Shown here piece after piece: positions 1 through 13,300 of a DNA stretch of 64,000 bases. The stretch comes from Owenia fusiformis. Its lineage: Eukaryota; Annelida; Polychaeta; Sabellida; Oweniidae. Below the pieces are notes generated by a model. It saw nothing but the letters and a program-made list of their open reading frames with translations. It had not been told where the DNA came from and did no database searches. The stretch lies in contig CAIIXF020000012.1 of assembly GCA_903813345.2 (NCBI GenBank), positions 1,653,318 to 1,717,317 of the forward strand. Reading direction: 5' to 3'. A program made the translations under genes and the position numbers. Within the stretch, counting starts at the first letter, position 1; each line of letters begins with the position of its first letter.

Positions 1-148
1 TTTCTGTTGGTACATTATTCTGCTATACAGAGTCCCTACTTTCAGCGGCATTTGGGTCCCCAGCTGTGAGAAGGGCTTCTCACAACTGGGGACCAAAACG
101 CTGCTAAAACGAACGACTCTTTTTAATAAAACAATGTACCAACAGAAA
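1..148. mobile_element. Fold-back MITE at window edge
   Basis: The stretch is an almost complete palindrome. The first 16 bases (TTTCTGTTGGTACATT) are the reverse complement of bases 133-148, and matching continues inward to the central GGTCCCCAG / CTGGGGACC segments. This is the structure of a non-autonomous inverted-repeat DNA transposon. It has no coding capacity. The left end may lie a base or two outside the window, so a target duplication cannot be judged. Confidence 0.7.
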
Positions 149-1839
149 GGCAATTTTGTTTTGCTTTGAATGGAACAAGTTTGAAGAAAAACGGTGCAGT
201 ATGAGACTCGCAGTCCTTGATTTACAAACACCTGGTAGGTCAAAAATTTAAATTAACGGTCGAAGTTTGAACCGCGTGACATAAAGCGTGAAAGGAAATA
301 GTGAATCAAGTTTGCCCTGGCTTTTTATTTTGCAACAAAGAATTTGAAACATCAATTTGACAAATAATTATTCTATTTTGCTTCCAAAAGTAATACTGAC
401 AAAACATGATTAAAAGCTAAATACAAAAAAAGAATTCACGTTGATTTACTAACCGTTAATTAATGTCCCGTCAAATGCGATATATCGTCTGTTCTCTGCT
501 GGTCTGTTCTCTGTTGGTCTGTTCTCTGCTGGTCTGCGACTGCAACACACGGAGCAATATTCAATGTATGTTGCCTGCGCAATGATATCCCTCACATAAC
601 CTCATTGGTATTACACTAGGCCTATGTAACATGGTAGAATTACTGTGTATCGTAGAGTATGTTTGCATAGGAACATTAAAAACGAGATCTTGTTGTAACA
701 ATATAAGTGTAGACTCTTGTGTACATACAAATATTAATGAAAGGTCGGAGAAGTTTTGTTAATGTTTAATGTGAAAATGTCAGCTTGACCAAAGAACCAT
801 AGGCAAAGGCCGATAGGAGTAATTTTTAAATAAAGATGACGTGGTAATCGATCTGTGTTTATTTATAACTAACGAAAAAGATAATACTGGATTCTATTGG
901 TCCTGCCATCTTTATATCGGCCCAGAACCTATGCAAAGAACAATGCCAACAAAATGTTCTGAGTAGAGTGCAACTAAATTATTAATGAGAAGTCTGTTGA
1001 TTGTGCAGCCTGTTGTGGATTCAAATAAGCTGCAGGGAATACATTAAAACCTGTGCAAGTGAACCATTCTTGCTCCTACGTTAATGTATTCCACAAAATG
1101 TGTTCCAAATATTGAGTTTCAAGTTAAACGAAAATAATGAGTCATGGGACTTTGAAAAAATGTTCCACTTACAGAGGTGTTTTACTTGGCAGGTTTTACT
1201 GTAGGCGCACAGTGTTTTACCAAAGACCATAAAAAACTAGGAGTGGATAGGTCAATGCAACCAATCACATTATGGTAATAATGCCTTATACTTGTCTTGT
1301 TGATCATTTGAGTACTGAATTTTAAATAAAGAATCAAATCTCGGCATCATGTTGTTGACTGGCAAATATTTTTGTTTTTCATTTGTTCATTTGGCAACGA
1401 CTCTCGGGCAATGCATATATACTAGTGATTGTTTTCCGTAACCAATTTCAATAGCTTACGACTGGGTAGTGTCATTCTATCATGTTGAATTAAGCATTGT
1501 CAAAAAATCTAAATTTTTAATTTATTATGTAACCAGCAGAATTGGTAACATGTTGTTACTGTTTTGTGGTAGGCGTTCGGCATCTGTATCAAATGGCAGG
1601 TGATGACATTTTGCATGTTAATTATGATATAGTTGAATAAAACATCTTTATTCATTGGTAAAATATAAAACGTATTTTTATATTCAAAACTATTCACGTA
1701 CAAATCGAAATTGTTTTGTCGAAATTGATAAAATTCTTTGAATGATTTATGTTTTATATGTCACGTATGTTCATATATGTTCATGAAAAAGGCTAAGCTT
1801 TTTAGTATCGTTTACTCTTTGCAGCGTCTCCTCTGATCT
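149..1839. other. Intergenic / innexin 3' flank
   Basis: AT-rich sequence without a convincing gene. A 15 bp unit (GTCTGTTCTCTGCTG) is repeated just over three times from 487 to about 537. Bases nearest 1839 should be 3'UTR of the minus-strand innexin gene. Nothing else was recognised. Confidence 0.5.
1647..1652 (-). terminator. Candidate polyadenylation signal of innexin
   Basis: Read on the minus strand this is AATAAA, about 190 bases after the innexin stop codon. It is a good position for a poly(A) signal, but in AT-rich DNA such hexamers are common by chance. Confidence 0.3.
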
Positions 1840-3246
1840 TCAAGGTGCTTGCTTCTCCAATATTTTTAATTGGTTATCATGGAACTCCACATATGAATCT
1901 GGCTCATCTATGTTCAAAGGAGGAGCCGATGGTGTCTTAATAAACGGCTTCATCTCCTGCATTTCAATATATTTCGGATCATCGTCCAAGTGTTCACCGC
2001 ATTCACTTTTAATCTCTTCTAGGTCGCTTGTACAGTCGGTACTATAATCATTTTCATCCACTTCAGGCTTGATACCGTTTTTCCTGCGATTGCTTTGCTG
2101 TTTGAACCTCAACCAGACTCCTGCGAACGCTTCGGCAGCGACGATATCACTCGTGTTGGCGGTGAGAATCCTAAGGATGAAGAGACCATCTTGTCTGATG
2201 TAACTCTCAATGAACTCATCGAGGAGTCCTCTCTCCGACGGATTATACACGCCGAGGTTTTGGAGGTGTGATTTGATGTAGCGATGCTTGTGTCCGTCCA
2301 ATATGGAAAATAGATACCAGGAAATGAAGCTATAGGAGGAGACTGCGGCAACGAGAACAAACCAGATCCACAAACAGATATAGATCTTCTCGTTGAATAG
2401 ATTGATTGACAACACACACTGGATAGTATAACGGTGGATGTTGTCCTCGAACTCACGAATTTTGAAATCGCAAAGCGTTGTACGTGGGAAGTTATCTGAA
2501 GTGGTCCAATCTCCGCTTCGCACTAAATCTAGGAGGACCTCAAAACCGAAAAATGTGTAGTTTGTTCCGGTTTTCAAGAAAGCGTTGAGTAGAATTATCT
2601 GGACGACTGCGTTCCCAATGTACAGTAACTTGATTATCAGATAGGATGCGATCATTCTGTTGCCATACGTGTCTCCGCACAGAATATGTGTGTTCTTGGC
2701 GATACATGTCCTAGTGCGCGCCGTATAGGTCTGGCTCTTGTTTTGGCAATTGAAGTAACGACAGAGCGTCTCCACGACAAACTCCGTATTCTTTTCCCTC
2801 TCTGTTGGATTGATGTTTTTTGCATTGTTGACCAGTTTTACGATTCTGTGTATGTCAACACCGCAGCTGGCTTGTATACTTTTCCATACAATACTCGGGA
2901 GGAAAAAACATGCCATCTGAGTTAAGAGAATCAACGGGACCCATTGATAATATACCAATTCCAGAGCAGAGCGGCTGTCATCATCTTTGGGAATGTCTTC
3001 ATCCTGGGCCACGTAATATGTATTCTTAGTCCAACATAAGCTCATGACATAATTGTTCATCGTTGATTTAAAATGCGCCGGTGTCCAACAGTCGATGGGA
3101 TGGCCCGAATATTGTCTGCCTGTAACGAATAGGGAGGATATGAGGAGGAGGATACACGTGAATTGATGACTGAGTCTATCTGAGAAGTCGTCATCGTGGC
3201 GCTTGCCAAACCTACTGAAATTACTAGCGGAGATAATGCTTCCCAT
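1840..3246 (-). CDS. Innexin gap-junction protein
   Basis: An uninterrupted 468-residue frame encodes an innexin, the four-pass membrane protein that forms invertebrate gap junctions and hemichannels at the plasma membrane. The sequence shows MGSIISAS at the N terminus, a first membrane segment at about residues 29-45, and a first extracellular loop with the paired cysteines C53 and C71. The family signature YYQWV follows at 99-103, opening the second membrane segment. Later come a second loop with an NYT glycosylation site and cysteines in TTLCDFKIR and RYTIQCVL, then the typical INLFNEK leading into the fourth membrane segment. The acidic cytoplasmic tail is about 110 residues. The start was set at the ATG at 3246, whose context AAGATGG is favourable; the three codons upstream have no ATG. 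Length is normal for the family. It is intronless here. Lophotrochozoans carry many innexin paralogues, so I give no paralogue name. Confidence 0.95.
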   Translation of the reverse strand: MGSIISASNFSRFGKRHDDDFSDRLSHQFTCILLLISSLFVTGRQYSGHPIDCWTPAHFKSTMNNYVMSLCWTKNTYYVAQDEDIPKDDDSRSALELVYYQWVPLILLTQMACFFLPSIVWKSIQASCGVDIHRIVKLVNNAKNINPTEREKNTEFVVETLCRYFNCQNKSQTYTARTRTCIAKNTHILCGDTYGNRMIASYLIIKLLYIGNAVVQIILLNAFLKTGTNYTFFGFEVLLDLVRSGDWTTSDNFPRTTLCDFKIREFEDNIHRYTIQCVLSINLFNEKIYICLWIWFVLVAAVSSYSFISWYLFSILDGHKHRYIKSHLQNLGVYNPSERGLLDEFIESYIRQDGLFILRILTANTSDIVAAEAFAGVWLRFKQQSNRRKNGIKPEVDENDYSTDCTSDLEEIKSECGEHLDDDPKYIEMQEMKPFIKTPSAPPLNIDEPDSYVEFHDNQLKILEKQAP

Positions 3247-4499
3247 CTTAATCAAGCTATATCAATTCAGGGACGCAATAATACACTGCTGAATGTTGAA
3301 CTTGTGTTTGCGTTTGTTTCTTCGCCCTCTGCTTCCAATGCGGGATTGACGTCTGTTTCAAACTCCAGCTATGAAGAAGCCATAATTGTTGCAGCCTGAT
3401 GGCAAATAAATGTTTTTTTAATTTGTTTTATAGTATGTATCAATAGATTTCGTCTCCAGTTCTGCTAAACTTACTTTTATGCAATGTCCATGACACTTTA
3501 CTTAAATAATTGTTGACATTAGACGCCTAATATATGGTCCTGACCTTATCGTCGTCCATCTTGATCAGTGTCCTACGCTGTTCATACGCATTCGTCATAA
3601 CATGAAACCGATCGGGTCGTTATTTTAAATGTTATTATTGCAACAAAGAAAAAGAGGATTACGACAATACTGTTTGAAAAACTTTGTATTAGAACAAGAA
3701 AATAAATAGTTTTAATTTTATTTGGTCTGGTTGAATATTATAAATCAAAATAAGATTAAACGATCAAAATATTAATAATACAATAGATAATCCAGTTTTG
3801 AATTGAAATAATATTGATCGTTCAATGAAGGATACTTTATACGTGGAATAACTGAAACGCTTTGCGTTCTATTAAATAATGTCATTGGTACATTTTTCAA
3901 AAGGCAATTCTGTGTCATTCCTTGCATAATGTATTATACACTCCACCACAAGTTTGGAAAACTATTTTCCTCATTAAGTGTAATTGTAAAATAGAACTCG
4001 TCAAATTATGGTTTATTTAATTGATGATTTTATAATTTTTCCCTCACTTAAAAATGTAGGATTTTGATGATTCACATTTGATGAACTTTTAAAATCGCTG
4101 CCTGTGTACATGTTACTGTATTTCATTACGAAATGGGGAGTTGCTGCATTTAGATTTCATGACATCTATAGTATTCATCCCATCAAAAGCCTAATAGTAA
4201 GCAAAAAAAATAATTTTATGTCGGCCATCGCGCTTTCTATATGGATGTTGATAAGGAATGTGCCCAAGTATTAGGGTTGCAGTTAATTTAGAAGAATAGA
4301 TAGCATAACCTAGGTGTTTCTAAATTTCTACGGAAGATCGTTGAGTATCAAAAACTTTAAGGAGGACATAAACGATGACATGAAAATAATTTTCCTTGTT
4401 ATTGAAACAATTACTTATTTATTTAAAATAATAACCATAACATTATAATAATATAATATAAATACAAAATCATTATATATCCTTGAAATTATTCATGCT
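3247..4499. other. Intergenic, innexin 5' side
   Basis: No gene seen. The first part should contain the 5'UTR and promoter of the minus-strand innexin. The rest is AT-rich DNA with no clear repeats or motifs that I can support. Confidence 0.4.
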
Positions 4500-5115
4500 G
4501 ATGTTATCCTATATGAGGTTCAGGATATCGGGATTATCCCTAGGCCAAGTTAATATATAAGGGTTATGTACTGGGAGGTTTTGGATACAGGGTTTATCCC
4601 AAGGGAAATATGTGTATCCCACGAGGGACCAGAGGGACCGAGGGAGATGCACATATTTCCCGCGGGATAAACACTGTATCCAAAACCGACCGTACATAAC
4701 AGGTGTATCTCATACTTGAGTGGGTTTGGGGTAGATATAACCTTTACCACCTTTTTCAAATGATAAGATAGGCCTATACTGTAAAAGCACAATTTATATT
4801 TAACATTTTCATAATATTCCTTCAGCTCAATACAATAGAATTGCAACATAATAAACTTTTTGAAAAATTTAAACTTCTGAAATTAAAGTTTTTAAAATTT
4901 TTAAACTTTTGAAAAAATTCCCGGGAGCGGGATGGATATATTATATCTCCCCGCATTTGACCTAGAGCGGGACATATACAATATATCCTGCCCGCTCCTC
5001 AGATATGATATATATTCCCGGGTGATATCTACCCCAAACCCACTCAAGTATGAAATACACTAGTATATCTGTCTGAGGGCCGAGGGTTTCCGGGTCTGAA
5101 CCTCATATAAGATAA
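4500..5115. mobile_element. Multi-hairpin fold-back element
   Basis: Outer inverted repeats match between about 4503-4540 (TATCCTATATGAGGTTCAGG) and 5090-5112 (GAACCTCATATAAGATAATC). Inner ones match between 4712-4745 and 5026-5060, both carrying GAGTGGGTTTGGGGTAGAT or its complement. Between them lie two further strong hairpins, at about 4578-4688 (ends GGTTTTGGATACAG / CTGTATCCAAAACC) and 4921-4998 (GGGAGCGGGAT / TCCTGCCCGCTCC). No protein is encoded. The nested-hairpin design suggests a fold-back or Helitron-like non-autonomous transposon. Confidence 0.6.
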
Positions 5116-5239
5116 TCTCTATTATACCATACTTGCACGTGATGATTGTCCCCAGGCAAACATAGCACATCTACCATATTTACCACCAACCCTCGTAGAA
5201 GCATACTTTGAAGCATAATTTATATTTATTTACCATCTT
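5116..5239. repeat. Degenerate lead-in to the 91 bp array
   Basis: Diverged array-like sequence (ACCATATTTACCACCAACCC, TGAAGCATAATTTATATTTA) between the fold-back element and the regular array. It looks like decayed units. Confidence 0.4.
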
Positions 5240-6545
5240 TACCACAAACACTTGCAGATGCAAACGTACATTGGGATAATTCCAATATCCCGAACCTCAT
5301 TTAGGATAATCTATATTTATCTACCATCTTTACCACAAACATTTGCAGATGCAAACGTACATTGGGATAATTCCAATATCCCGAACCTCATTTAGGATAA
5401 ACTATATTTATTTACCATCTATACCACAAACACTCGCAGATGCAAACGTACATTGGGATAATTCCAATATCCCGAACCTCATTTAGGATACACTATATTT
5501 ATTTCCATCTATACCACAAACACTCGCAGATGCAAACGTACATTGGGATAATTCCAATATCCCGAACCTCATTTAGGATAATCTATATTTATCTACCATC
5601 TTTACCACAAACACTTGCAGATTCAAACGTACATTGGGATAATTCCAATATCCCGAACCTCATTTAGGATAATTTATATATATTTACCATCTTTACCACA
5701 AACACTTGCAGATGCAAACGTACATTGGGATAATTCCAATATCCCGAACCTCATTTAGGATAATTTATATATATTTACCATCTATACCACAAACACTCGC
5801 AGATGCAAACGTACATTGGGATAATTCCAATATCCCGAACCTCATTTAGGATAATCTATATTTATCTACCATCTTTACCACCAACCCTTGCAGATGCAAA
5901 CGTACATTGGGATAATTCCAATATCCCGAACCTCATTTAGGATAATCTATATTTATCTACCATCTTTACCACCACCCCTTGCAGAAGCATATGTACATTG
6001 GGATAATTCCAATATCCCGAACCTCATTTAGGATAATCTTTATTTATCTACCATCTTTACCACCAACCCTTGCAGATGCAAACGTACATTGGGATAATTC
6101 CAATATCCCGAACCTCATTTAGGATAATCTATATTTATCTACCATCTTTACCACCAACCCTTGCAGATGCAAACGTACATTGGGATAATTCCAATATCCC
6201 GAACCTCATTTAGGATAATCTATATTTATCTACCATCTTTACCACCACCCCTTGCAGAAGCATATGTACATTGGGATAATTCCAATATCCCGAACCTCAT
6301 TTAGGATAATCTTTATTTATCTACCATCTTTACCACCAACCCTTGCAGATGCAAACGTACATTGGGATAATTCCAATATCCCGAACCTCATTTAGGATAA
6401 TCTATATTTATCTACCATCTTTACCACCAACCCTTGCAGATGCAAATGTACATTGGGATAATTCCAATATCCCGAACCTCATTTAGGATAATCTATATTT
6501 ATCTACCATCTTTACCACCAACCCTTGCAGAAGCATACGTACATT
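5240..6545. repeat. ~91 bp minisatellite, about 14 units
   Basis: Head-to-tail units begin near GCAGATGCAAACGTACATTG and contain GGGATAATTCCAATATCCC (a small hairpin), then GAACCTCATTTAGGATAAT and TACCATCTTTACCAC. Unit starts at 5254, 5345, 5436 and 5526 give a period of 90-91 bp. The segment CCCGAACCTCATTTAGGAT is the complement of the outer end of the neighbouring fold-back element, so the array appears derived from that transposon end. Short open frames here (for example 5440-5667) come from the repeat. Confidence 0.9.
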
Positions 6546-7340
6546 GACCTTTCGATAATTACAATATCCTGAACCTGTACGCATACCATATTTAAAGTGG
6601 TAGCAGAGAACTCATGAACATTGGAAGCAATCTTGCGAAGGCATAGAATGAACTCGTAACAGTTGAAAAGCGACGTCAACACAAAGCCAAAGCAATGACT
6701 ATTTTTGTAAGATAGGAACAACGTTAACTGTTGTGATCAAAAAATGTTGACAACAGTTTTTAGAATATACTTCTAACTCATCTTTTTGCTGCACCTTTAA
6801 TTTGTCAATTTCGAACAAACTTAATGCCTTGCTCAGGTCGGTCTATCTCACTTGATTTAATAATTCAAGATCAGATAAGTAAAAAGTACCGACTTGGCAA
6901 AGACCACTCCATTGTAACAATGAAGGTAAAATGCATTTTTCACATTGGCCTTTATACTGACGAAATGCGCTAATTGGTCAAAACGACATACCACTCTGCC
7001 CATCTTAAAATACAAAATGATCCATCCCAAAATCAATTTGTGTACAGCGCTTTATATTTTACAATTATATTGACTTGTATCAGTTGATGACTAGTATCAG
7101 TTTGATGACATAGTATCAGTTTGTTATAACTAAGGGTAGGTTTTTAGAAACACACACACTTACTGCCTTTTCTAGAAACACACACCTATTTCGGCTTGGA
7201 TAATAGCGAAGCTGGTTGAACAACATCAAGCACTCTAAACTAAATAATAAATCGAGTGTTTGGCGATTCCTAATTTAAAAGCTAGCCTTATATTTTTAAT
7301 CATAATTAAACATCCTTTTTGATAAGTGTTTGTGTTTTTT
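6546..7340. other. Intergenic, 3' flank of the helicase-RBR gene
   Basis: No gene recognised. The part next to 7340 is expected to be 3'UTR of the minus-strand helicase gene. Three short ACTAGTATCAGT-like copies occur near 7076-7125. Nothing else can be supported. Confidence 0.4.
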
Positions 7341-10300
7341 TCAGTCATATTCATAAATCAAATCATTTTCGTTATCAAAAATGCCTCCGTGTATCCTATC
7401 AAGATGATCATAGCAACTTGTACTTGATGAGCACACTTCCAAACACAACCAACACAGGTGGCTATGACAGTTTGAACAAGCCACATGGTTACAACCTTTG
7501 TTCTTTTCAATCAGGGTCCGGCATTTTGGACACCTCTTTCTGTTCTCCGGATCCTCATCTATGTAGCGCTGTAGTTCGTAATCTGGATCCGTTTTCATGC
7601 TCTGATACATCGCACATGTCATTCCACTATGGTATGGGATAATATGACACGTGGTACATAGCACATTGTTGCATTCTGGGCACTGGAAGACACCTCCCTC
7701 TTTGGTTACCTTGTAAACGGAATTGCAGCCTGGTGTGAGGCAATGTCGGACCGTATCGGTGTGTTTCGCTATATATGCTGATACAGCGGATTGAACGAAC
7801 TTTTCTTCCTGCCCAGTCCCCCTGCCTAACATATTTAGGAAGTCTTTGTAGACTAAAGGGCCTTCACATTCAATACATTGAATGGGGAATCGACGATCCT
7901 TTATCATGACGCTTATATGAGTTTTGATGCAATCTTTGCAATAGGGATGGCCACAATATTCTAAACGGTACAGTTTATCAGCAGAACTATAACATGCTGC
8001 ACAATCCTTCTCAGTGCTATCACCATCCCCTTGTTGTTCCAACAAATCGGAACAGATTTTATTTATTGCGGATTCAACACATTCAAAGACATCGGAATCA
8101 CCCTTCACTTCTAAGTTCTTTTTCACGACGTTCAACTTCAGCGACTCTGCTTGAGACGTTTCTTTGAGTCCCTGTAAGTCACTGCCGAAGTTCTTAACGA
8201 GAGCTTTCAAAAATCCCTTAGGTCTGCTTCGCCCTATTGGAATTAGTTTTGTGTGGACCTGTGACTGTCCCTTTTCGATTTCATCTAAGTAATCATTTAC
8301 TTTCCTCTGTGCTTTGGATATGTGCTTAGAAGACCCATGGAGTCCAACACACTGCCTTCGTTTATCAACCTCAACGTGCAGGTACTCATGATTTGAAACA
8401 TCATTTTTGAGAAATTCATACCCTTCTTCCGACAAAAGATTTTGAAGGATTTCCATTCTGGAGCAATCAATCTCTGACCCTCTAAAACACTCACTTAACA
8501 CAGAATGTGCAAGGGCAATGTCTTTTACTTTTAGACTTGAAATCTCCACTTTAACCACTTTATTGTTTTGTTTCAAGTTCTTATCAACCTTTATAGCAAT
8601 GTTTGCTGTGTATTCTTTCAAACTGGCAATGTGCATCTCAGCTTCCTCTTTTGTTACTCGATATATTGCCGCTGGCACAGGAATCACACATCGTATGCCT
8701 GATTCAAATGTTACAGGCTCTGCATCAATTAGCACTTGACTATTCTGCAACTTCTCTACGGTTTCCTGACCATCTAGTGCATCTTCGAACTCAACATAAG
8801 CACGAGCTTCGAAATCAACATCTCTAGGCTTGATTATGTCCACTCTAAATCTATCTTTTTTCACATAGCGTTCGATGTGTCGTTCAAGAATCTCACGATA
8901 TTCATCTATCTTTCCTTCTGTTGTCTCAAAAGCTCTCACCCTTGGAATCTGGACTCTGATAATTTGAATATCCAAATCTAATTCCTCTGACCTGCTTTTA
9001 AGGTCCTGTTTAATTTTATCTTCTGTCACATCAGGCGCCACATTTGACACATAAACCTCGCAATTTCTTTTTGCGTTTTTAGTTGGTGACAACCGTAATC
9101 GTTGACCATTGATATGTAATTCACGGATGTGCCGGACAGCCATTTGAGCATCATCAATGGAAGAAAACATCACGAACGCATACTTTTGTTTTGGACGGCG
9201 CAGCCATTTCAATTTCACTCGGTACTTTCCAGATAGAGGAACTAAAGCATTTTTTCGTTCAGGTACAGCACGAATAGCATCATTCTTTGTCCCCTCAATT
9301 GCATTCTTTGCTTCTTCATGATCTTGGTATGTCAACTTTCCCCAGTTCTGATAACGTTGGTTGGGGAATTTATAACATTTCAGAATTTTGCCATATGTCT
9401 CAAATCTTTTCTTAATATCTTCCTCGGACTGTGCTGCATTCACTTTAGCTTGATTATCTGAAATCGATCCTTTGTTAGTATCCTCTACAGATTCTTTTTC
9501 GTTCCGCTCAAATCGAATCAATACAGTGTGTGATTCTGTTGGCATGAGTATGTGTTCAACAGTTCCGCCTGCCGATAGGATAGCTCGGACACCATTGTTT
9601 TCTCTCTTTAGTTGAACCTCCCTCGTTTCCTTTTTCAAAGGTTCTTTGATATTATCAATAGCTTCTTGAATAACACCCCTAGCGACTTCTATGTGTTGGC
9701 GTTTAGCAAAGATCTTAATGTTTCCATCATCAATGCTCAAATCGATTGTAAAATGGCTGTCATTGATTTTTTCTTTGATATCATCCTCCAACTTATGCAA
9801 AGTGGTAAACGCCTTTCCACAAAGTTTAAATGCAACCGTTTTACTAAGGTTCACCATGGTCTCTGGCTCAAGCACACATTCTTTTAGTTCCTCAAAATTG
9901 TAAGTCAGTGATCCAGACTCAATGCATTTCTCCACCCATGATTCATCAACAGGAGTGAGGTCAACAATGAAATCTTGGGATGTCTTCAAGTGTTGAACGA
10001 ACACTAGCCATTTGGGTTGTAAGCCTTGCATCCTCAGAGATGACCCTGGGTGAACCTTAACATACTGCTCTAAAGCGGGGGAATAATACCCAAGTTTATC
10101 ATGGCCAGAAAATATGCAAACATTCTGTTTGTAACAGTCTTGAAGTATCATCTTTAGCTTAGCCATAGATGCAGCGGTGTCGTCATTGAAACTATACTCA
10201 ACTTGGATGCTGAGGTCCTTTTCAAGAACATCTCTTAGTTCTTTCACAGAGTCACGTGTCATTCTCATGGCCTTCGCACTGATGCTATTTTTCATACACC

Positions 10301-13300
10301 ATCCAGTCTTCTTTTTCTCTGGCTCTGCCATCCATTCGCGGAAGACATTCAGATTTGTTATAAGATCTCCCATATCATCACAGAATGGCATTTTCTTCAT
10401 ATCAGCTTTTTCCTTCTCTTCGTTTGTGCCAGTCCTAAAAAAGATAGATCCTGATACCGTCATCGATGCCGCTATAGACAGGGCCTCCATTCCAACACCC
10501 TGCTCTATACCCATCAGTGTTAGAAGTCCCAATCTAGGTTCAAGGTTCAGTTTGGAAACTTTCCTCCCACTTTCTGTTATTTCTCTCTCCTTTATCAATC
10601 CAAGGATACATAATGATTCATACGCTGTCTTCGTTGCATCTTTTGACGGCGGCTGGATGAAATCAAAGTTCATTGGATCCTCGATCCCAAGATCCAACAA
10701 CTGAAGTATTGTTAATCCTAGATTCACTCTCAGTATTTCCGGGGTGTCGTTTTCTTCCATGTTGTTGTAATCCTCTTCTGAGTACATTCTATAGCACTTT
10801 CCAGACTGTGTTCTCCCAGCACGTCCCTTTCTTTGGTTTGCCGAACTCTTATTGATCATTACAACATCAAGTGAGCTCATATTACGTTTAGGATCGAACC
10901 GTTTTTCCTTCACAAGACCAGAATCCACAACATATTTCACACCAACAATTGTCAATGAAGTTTCTGCGCTGTTTGTCGCAAATATGATTTTCCTGACACC
11001 ATCCTTTTCTACTGGTTTGAACACCTTTGATTGTTCATCCGGTTGTAGTTTCCCATGAAAAGGGAAGCATTCGAACGACTCCTTCTTCCCAATATATCGA
11101 TGGAGGATCTCACAAGCCTGCTCGGTATCCATTGGTGTTGGGAGAAACACTAGGATATCCCCGGAAGGATCGGTATGGTAGGTATGATGAAGCTCTGCTG
11201 TTTTCCGTATCGTGTCCTTTACTATTTCGCTTGTGTTTTGAGACTCTGTCTCACACCATTCTACGTCAACAGGGTATGTTCTTCCTGGTATATTTATCAC
11301 TGGGCAATCAGAGAAATAGTTAGTAAAAATTGCTGGATCAATGGTCGCAGATGTTATAATTACACGAAGGTCTGGACGCTTGGGTAGACAACGTTTCAGC
11401 ATACCTATCAATAGATCACTATAGATGCTTCTCTCATGAGCTTCGTCTATTATGACACAGTTGTATTTTTTGATTTCAGGGTCATTGAAGAACTCATTGA
11501 GTAATGTATGATCAGTCATAAATATCACCCTTGTATTTTTGCTTGTTCTTCTTCTCATTCCAACTCTGTATCCAATCTCATCCCCTACACGACTTGAATG
11601 CTCTTCAGCTACTCTTTCAGCAAGTGAGGTTGCTGCTACCTTTCTTGGCTGCGTGCACACTATTGTACCATTGAAGGAGTTCATTTCTGCCATGAATTGT
11701 ACTAACTGTGTACTTTTGCCTGATCCAGTTTCCCCTAGGAGCACTGTCACCTGATTGTTACTCACGTGTTGTGTAATTTCCTGTCTGAAACCAAATATGG
11801 GCAGTGACGCAAACATTTTGCTCCTCTCGAAACCAAAGGACTTTTCAATTTCTTCGAGTTCTTTAAACGTTTTGGCATTTCTGGCATTCTGTGAAATTTT
11901 TTCGATCTTGTTCTCAAATTCTTCTCTTTGTCGTATTAACTCTTCAGTTTTATGAACAACTGCTTCCTTCTCAAGTTGTGTTTTCTCAAATAGTTCGTAG
12001 CTCAGGTCATTGTACGTTTCACACAACTTTAGTATTTCATCAAAATCCTCCTCTTGTTTAGCAATCTTTTGATTATGCTTCTCAAGAATCAATTTAGATT
12101 TGGATTCTATGTTTCCTTTGACCATTGCCTTTTTAGACATTAGCTTTTCCTTCTCTTCATCAACTCGAGGTTGTATTACTGTTGCTTTACAGAACGGTTT
12201 TGTTTTATTTATTCTGTTAAGCATAATAGCGGCTTTTTTGGCTTGGTTATGTGATCTAAATCTAAGTAGTAAGGTTGTGATATCGCTAACACTCTGTGAT
12301 ATAATTTCATGATCAGGCAAAGTATCATCGTCAGCCATCTTAGATTCGATGTAACGTTTGATCATCAGCTTACTATTTTGCCTGATTTCCTCATATATCT
12401 CCAATTTGATATTTGTCTGGATTACATCTGTCAAATTCTTTTTCGTTTTAGGAATTCCTACTTCAGATTCCTCACCCTCAATTAACTCGTCTTTAGCCAT
12501 ATCAATGACTGTGTATAATGTTTCGCTATTTGTTATTTCATCTGAGTTGTGAAGAACATCCTTATCTTTCGATGCCGAACGGTGTTCCTTGCTTTTACTA
12601 AAATGTTTTTTTCTACGTCTTTTTTTATTTGTTTTAGATTTAGTAAAAGTCCCGTCTACTTCAACATGAGGTCCTCTGCTTGGTGAGTCTCTTTCCTTCT
12701 CAGATTGCTCTTTATCAGAAACCCGATCGTTCATGGTATGTACGTCATCTTGGCTGGATTCCGAGGGTAATAAGTATAGTATTTCACCTTTTAGATTGGA
12801 ATGGTCACTCATTTTTGTCTTCTCTGATGTTTCATCTAATGCAGAGTAAAGAACTTCTTCTTTTCTTCTGTCTCTTCTTTTTTTGGTTATCTTTTCTCCT
12901 GTTGAAGCTATTGGTTTGCAGTCTAAATTTTCAGGTGTTTTACAACCCATAACTTCATCTTTCTCTTGATCCCCGTGCCTGTGCTTTTGTAAAAAATCTT
13001 TGCAACTTTGTGTCATATTCTCATCCTTTTTTGGTAGGTCTATTTGTTTGACCTTGCTTCTCGTTTGGTTTGGGTTTTTCGAATACCCCCTTCCTCTTGG
13101 ATGTTTTATTAGTGACTCTTTTGATGACGTTGATTTGCAGTTGGCATTTTTAGTGACTCCATGTTGCATTGGTTTATCTTTCTTCAAATTCTGTTTGTGT
13201 GTATCATCACGAGAAACACTATTTCTACCAGCACCATGAGAGTGAAAATTTATATTACACTGACAAACATGAGCGTGAACTTCATGACTATATGCTCTAT

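Noticed and set aside
2109-2925. Frames overlapping the innexin in other frames or strands
   Set aside because: Shadows of the innexin gene with no domain of their own.
5240-6545. CRISPR-like array
   Set aside because: Units are contiguous without unique spacers, and the context is an animal genome. It is a minisatellite.
8518-13239. Many plus-strand frames opposite the helicase exon
   Set aside because: Antisense shadows of the minus-strand helicase-RBR coding sequence.
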